From Verrucomicrobiota bacterium (GTDB lineage: Bacteria; Verrucomicrobiota; Kiritimatiellia; UBA8416; JAIOPI01), in NCBI GenBank assembly GCA_027620105.1, contig JAQCIA010000087.1:1-7840 (forward strand): a DNA stretch of 7,840 bases. The letters are read 5' to 3'. Each line of letters opens with the position of its first letter. The first letter of the stretch is position 1. Positions 5,564 to 7,840 of the stretch are shown piece by piece. The position numbers and the translations under genes are program-made. The notes beneath the pieces were generated by a model. That model searched no databases, was not told the origin of the DNA, and saw nothing but the letters and a program-made list of their open reading frames with translations.

Positions 5564-6913
5564 TTACACGGCGCCTTCGGCCACCAGTTTTGACAGCATG
5601 TCAAAGGGGTAGATGGACGAATGGCCGTCGCTCCAGGCGATGGTCGCGGCGTAGTTGCCGACTGCGCCGATTTGTGAAGGGGCGACGGTTTCGGGAATTT
5701 CTGCATCGTTGAGTGTTTTTTTGCCGGTCATCTCGTTGATGCAGGACGCGCAGCGACAGCTGCGACGCAGACCCGCGGGATTCAACCGAAATTCCTTGCC
5801 GTCCCCGGGTGCGAAGAGCACCTCGCGCCCGTTGTAGCGCACCATGGGTTTCGGGGCATCGGCATGCAGGAGCTTGCTGATCTCGCGCGCGACGGCCCCG
5901 GCCAGTTCCAGATAGCCACGCGAAACCGGATGATCCGGTTGCGCCGCCATGATTGGCGTGCCGCCGTCCGAATGCGCCGCCACCGCCGGGTCGAGTGCCA
6001 GTTCGATGGCGTTGCGAATTCCGAACTGCTCCACCAGTCTGCGCATCGCTCCGGCGCCGAATAGACGGTGGCGCTTGTCGCAGCCGTCGCAGACGAAGTA
6101 GCTCATGTTTTCGACCACCGCCACGGTGGGGATTTTCATCAAGTCGAACATCTTGATGCCCTTGACCACATCGATGAAGCTGATTTCCTGCGGTGTGGTG
6201 ACGATGACGGCAGCTGTGATCGGGATGATCTGCGAGAGGGTCAGCTGGATATCGCCGGTGCCGGGCGGCATGTCGATGATCAGGTAGTCCAGCGCGCCCC
6301 AATCGGTGGTCGTGAGTAGCTGATTGACGACGGAGGTCACCATCGGCCCGCGCATCACGGCGGGGGCGCCGGGCTTGGGGTTGGCATAGGCGAACGACAT
6401 CAGCTTCAGTCCGGCATGCGTCACGGGCAGGATCAGTCCCGATCCTGCCTGGAACAGGCCATCGAAGGGCGCCTTTACCATGGTCGGCAGGCTGGGGCCA
6501 TAAATGTCGGCGTCGAAGATGCCCACTTGAGCGCCTTGCGCGGCGAGCGCGTAAGCGAGGTTGACGGCGACGGTTGATTTTCCCACGCCACCTTTGCAGC
6601 TGGCCACGGCCACGACGTGCTTCACCGCCGCGAGGCCAGGCCCGCTCTGTGCCAAGGCGCCGCGTCCTGGCTGGGCCCCCATTTTGACATCCACCGCGGT
6701 CACCCACGGCAGTGCGGATACGGCCTGCGTGCAGGAATCACGAAATTGTTCCTTCACCGGGCAGGCGGGGGTGGTGAGCTCGACCATAAACGCCACCTTG
6801 CCATCGTCCGCAATTTTCAAATGCTTGATGAAACCGAGGGTAACAATGTCTTTGCCAAGGTCGGGATCGATGATCCCGCGCATGGACGCCAGCACTTCTT
6901 CTTCGCGACTCAA
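5564..6913 (-). CDS. mrp: Mrp/ApbC Fe-S cluster carrier P-loop ATPase with DUF59 and DUF971 domains
   Basis: Cytoplasmic carrier that binds and passes on [4Fe-4S] clusters. Reading from TTG 6913-6911 gives 449 aa. Residues 1-77 are a MIP18/DUF59 domain (IDPDLGKDIVTLGF, and C51 in TPACPVK). Residues 97-350 are the Mrp ATPase, with deviant Walker A CKGGVGKST (106-114, including K107 and K112), FDADIYGPS (133-141), DMPPGTGD (214-221) and the cluster-binding pair C275-xx-C278. Residues 357-445 are DUF971, with C386-R-C388-xx-C391 and WSDGHSSIYPF (427-437). The same domain order is known from plant HCF101. The TTG start is chosen because GGAGGA (6926-6921) sits exactly 7 nt upstream and the protein then begins at the DUF59 domain as relatives do. 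The frame stays open to 7396, but that extension is antisense to fkp and nonsense in content. Convergent with the aminotransferase and divergent from fkp. Confidence 0.94.
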   Translation of the reverse strand: MSREEEVLASMRGIIDPDLGKDIVTLGFIKHLKIADDGKVAFMVELTTPACPVKEQFRDSCTQAVSALPWVTAVDVKMGAQPGRGALAQSGPGLAAVKHVVAVASCKGGVGKSTVAVNLAYALAAQGAQVGIFDADIYGPSLPTMVKAPFDGLFQAGSGLILPVTHAGLKLMSFAYANPKPGAPAVMRGPMVTSVVNQLLTTTDWGALDYLIIDMPPGTGDIQLTLSQIIPITAAVIVTTPQEISFIDVVKGIKMFDLMKIPTVAVVENMSYFVCDGCDKRHRLFGAGAMRRLVEQFGIRNAIELALDPAVAAHSDGGTPIMAAQPDHPVSRGYLELAGAVAREISKLLHADAPKPMVRYNGREVLFAPGDGKEFRLNPAGLRRSCRCASCINEMTGKKTLNDAEIPETVAPSQIGAVGNYAATIAWSDGHSSIYPFDMLSKLVAEGAV

Positions 6914-7030
6914 GGGGTGTTCCTCCGAACGGTTGATGCAAACCGAAGAACATAGCACAGGGTCGGGCCGCTGGCGATTGACATCCTTGCGTGGCCTTCG
7001 CAAGATGCGCCGGAGCGTCGACACACACCC
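6914..7030. other. Divergent intergenic region between mrp and fkp
   Basis: 117 bp that must hold the control sequences of both genes. It contains the mrp ribosome binding site (GGAGGA on the minus strand, 6926-6921) and a candidate fkp promoter listed separately. I see no strong inverted repeat or riboswitch-like element. Confidence 0.6.
6978..7006 (+). promoter_or_regulatory. Candidate sigma-70-like promoter for fkp
   Basis: A perfect TTGACA box at 6978-6983 is followed after 17 bp by CAAGAT at 7001-7006, which matches 3 of 6 positions of TATAAT. Transcription would begin near 7013, only about 18 nt before the fkp ATG. The spacing is ideal and the -35 is perfect, but the -10 is poor, so this is a candidate only. 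Confidence 0.35.
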
Positions 7031-7840
7031 ATGCTGCAGACCCTCATATCCTTGCCCAGCGGTATCGCACGTTACCTGAACGCAGCCACCGGTCCTGAAT
7101 TGGCCGCCGTGCCGGACACCCTCCGGCACGATTGCTTTATCGGCAGTGATCCCGAACACCGCAAACTCGGTTCCGGGGGCGGTACGGCCCATTTGCTGCA
7201 TGCCGCCTGGAAGGCGCAGGGCGCCACGGCATCGTTTGGTGACTGGATCGCCACGGGGCAGCGGCTGGTCCTGCATGCCGGTGGATTGAGCCGTCGCCTG
7301 CCAGCCTATTCCGCCGTGGGCAAGGCCATCATTCCCATCCCGCTGCGCGAGGAAACGCCGTTTGCCAAGTTTCAGCAGACGCTTTGCGACTTTCAAATTC
7401 CGCTCTATTCCCGCGCGTTGCGCGAGGCTGGGTCACGCGCGAGCGTCTTGCTTTCATCGGGAGATGTCTGGCTGGATTTCAATCCGGCGGACATCCCGCC
7501 ACTCACGGCCGACATTGCCGGGGTGGGCATGTCCGCCAGTCCCGAACTCGCGTCGCACTTCGGCGTGTTCTTCGTTCGCCGGTCGGTGGAGACTGCCGAC
7601 ACGGATCGCCCGATTGCCTTCTTTCTGCAGAAGCCCAAACCGGAAACCATTTACAAGCATCAGGACCAGTATCAGTACTTCATTGATACAGGACTGTGGC
7701 TGTTGTCACCGAAGGCGGTGGCGCGCCTGCTGGCCGCTTGCGCGTGGGATGCCGCGTCCGCCGCGTTCCAGACGCCGGATGGACACCCCGCCGCGTTGGA
7801 TTTCTACAGCGACGTGTGCGCCGCGCTGGGGGAGGAAGCG
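7031..7840 (+). CDS. fkp: L-fucokinase/fucose-1-phosphate guanylyltransferase (Fkp), N-terminal part, cut by window edge
   Basis: The first 270 codons of an open frame that continues past the right edge. The part seen corresponds to the GDP-fucose pyrophosphorylase half of Fkp, which makes GDP-L-fucose from fucose-1-phosphate and GTP. Recognisable pieces in order: LISLPSG (5-11), LGSGGGTAHLL (46-56), the nucleotide-binding loop LHAGGLSRRLPAY (81-93) with K98, SGDVWLDF (143-150), FFLQKPKPE (197-205), DTGLWLLS (219-226) and DFYSD (257-261). These line up in order with Bacteroides Fkp as I remember it. The GHMP-type fucokinase half, if present, lies outside. The gene could also be a monofunctional pyrophosphorylase. 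ATG 7031 is the first start in the frame (upstream stop TAG at 6953-6955) and the protein begins as family members do. The nearest purine-rich site (GGAG 7012-7015) is 15 nt away, too far to be a normal ribosome binding site. It points to fucose salvage for surface glycans. Confidence 0.9.
   Translation, partial: MLQTLISLPSGIARYLNAATGPELAAVPDTLRHDCFIGSDPEHRKLGSGGGTAHLLHAAWKAQGATASFGDWIATGQRLVLHAGGLSRRLPAYSAVGKAIIPIPLREETPFAKFQQTLCDFQIPLYSRALREAGSRASVLLSSGDVWLDFNPADIPPLTADIAGVGMSASPELASHFGVFFVRRSVETADTDRPIAFFLQKPKPETIYKHQDQYQYFIDTGLWLLSPKAVARLLAACAWDAASAAFQTPDGHPAALDFYSDVCAALGEEA

Noticed and set aside
5559..5575. GGCGC/GCGCC hairpin with a 7-nt loop at the aminotransferase-mrp convergence
   Set aside because: Only a 5-bp stem, no T-run, and it overlaps the mrp stop codon; likely chance in GC-rich sequence.
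5601..6707. 368-codon open frame on the minus strand overlapping mrp
   Set aside because: Composition is Arg/Gly/His-rich with no motifs; it is an out-of-frame shadow of mrp on the same strand, common in GC-rich DNA.
3191..6913. Defence island or new biosynthetic cluster made of PhyH, Rieske, aminotransferase and Mrp
   Set aside because: Genes alternate in direction, each is a common housekeeping-type family, and there are no mobile, toxin or carrier-protein genes to support a system.
6914..7396. 161-codon upstream extension of the mrp frame on the minus strand (would give 610 aa)
   Set aside because: It is antisense to the start of fkp, shows no recognisable domain, and the TTG at 6913 has an ideal ribosome binding site and matches the usual DUF59 beginning.

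Overview
The window is a GC-rich, gene-dense bacterial chromosome segment with eight protein genes: seven complete in extent (one with a broken frame) and one cut by the right edge. I see no RNA genes, CRISPR array, insertion sequence, integrase or phage gene. The ctaA-ctaB-SCO-DUF420 order, the 'EHSHR' style of heme A synthase, the DUF59-Mrp-DUF971 fusion and a Bacteroides-type Fkp together suggest an aerobic bacterium of the Verrucomicrobia/Planctomycetes/Acidobacteria kind. This is a judgement from family resemblance, not a proven placement.

Layout. Positions 1-119 hold no identifiable gene but contain an imperfect hairpin just before ctaA. Positions 120-3161 (+) form a tight operon for building a heme-copper cytochrome c oxidase: heme A synthase (ctaA), heme O synthase (ctaB), a SCO copper chaperone and a DUF420 (CtaM/YozB-like) membrane protein. 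The junctions overlap by 4 bp, are separated by 2 bp, and overlap by 4 bp, so translational coupling is likely. No oxidase subunit gene lies inside the window.

Positions 3191-3996 (+) encode a PhyH-type Fe(II)/2-oxoglutarate dioxygenase whose reading frame is broken near codon 24; everything after the break, including the iron ligands, looks intact. Converging on it, 4028-4321 (-) is a small stand-alone Rieske [2Fe-2S] ferredoxin. A 61-bp spacer separates that gene from a divergent fold-type I PLP aminotransferase (4383-5549, +). Converging on the aminotransferase is an Mrp/ApbC Fe-S carrier ATPase (5564-6913, -) with an N-terminal DUF59 and a C-terminal DUF971 domain, best read from a TTG start. 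Divergent from it, 7031 to the right edge (+) is the first 270 codons of an Fkp-type L-fucokinase/GDP-fucose pyrophosphorylase.

How they work together. The first four genes are one maturation pathway: heme B to heme O to heme A, copper delivery, and an assembly factor. The middle genes handle iron or Fe-S cofactors (PhyH iron enzyme, Rieske ferredoxin, Mrp carrier), but their orientations do not make one operon and a shared pathway is only a guess. fkp belongs to fucose salvage and fucosylated glycans. I found no convincing undescribed system. The most useful second looks are the PhyH frame break, the aminotransferase lacking the usual carboxylate-binding Arg, and the start and domain fusion of Mrp.
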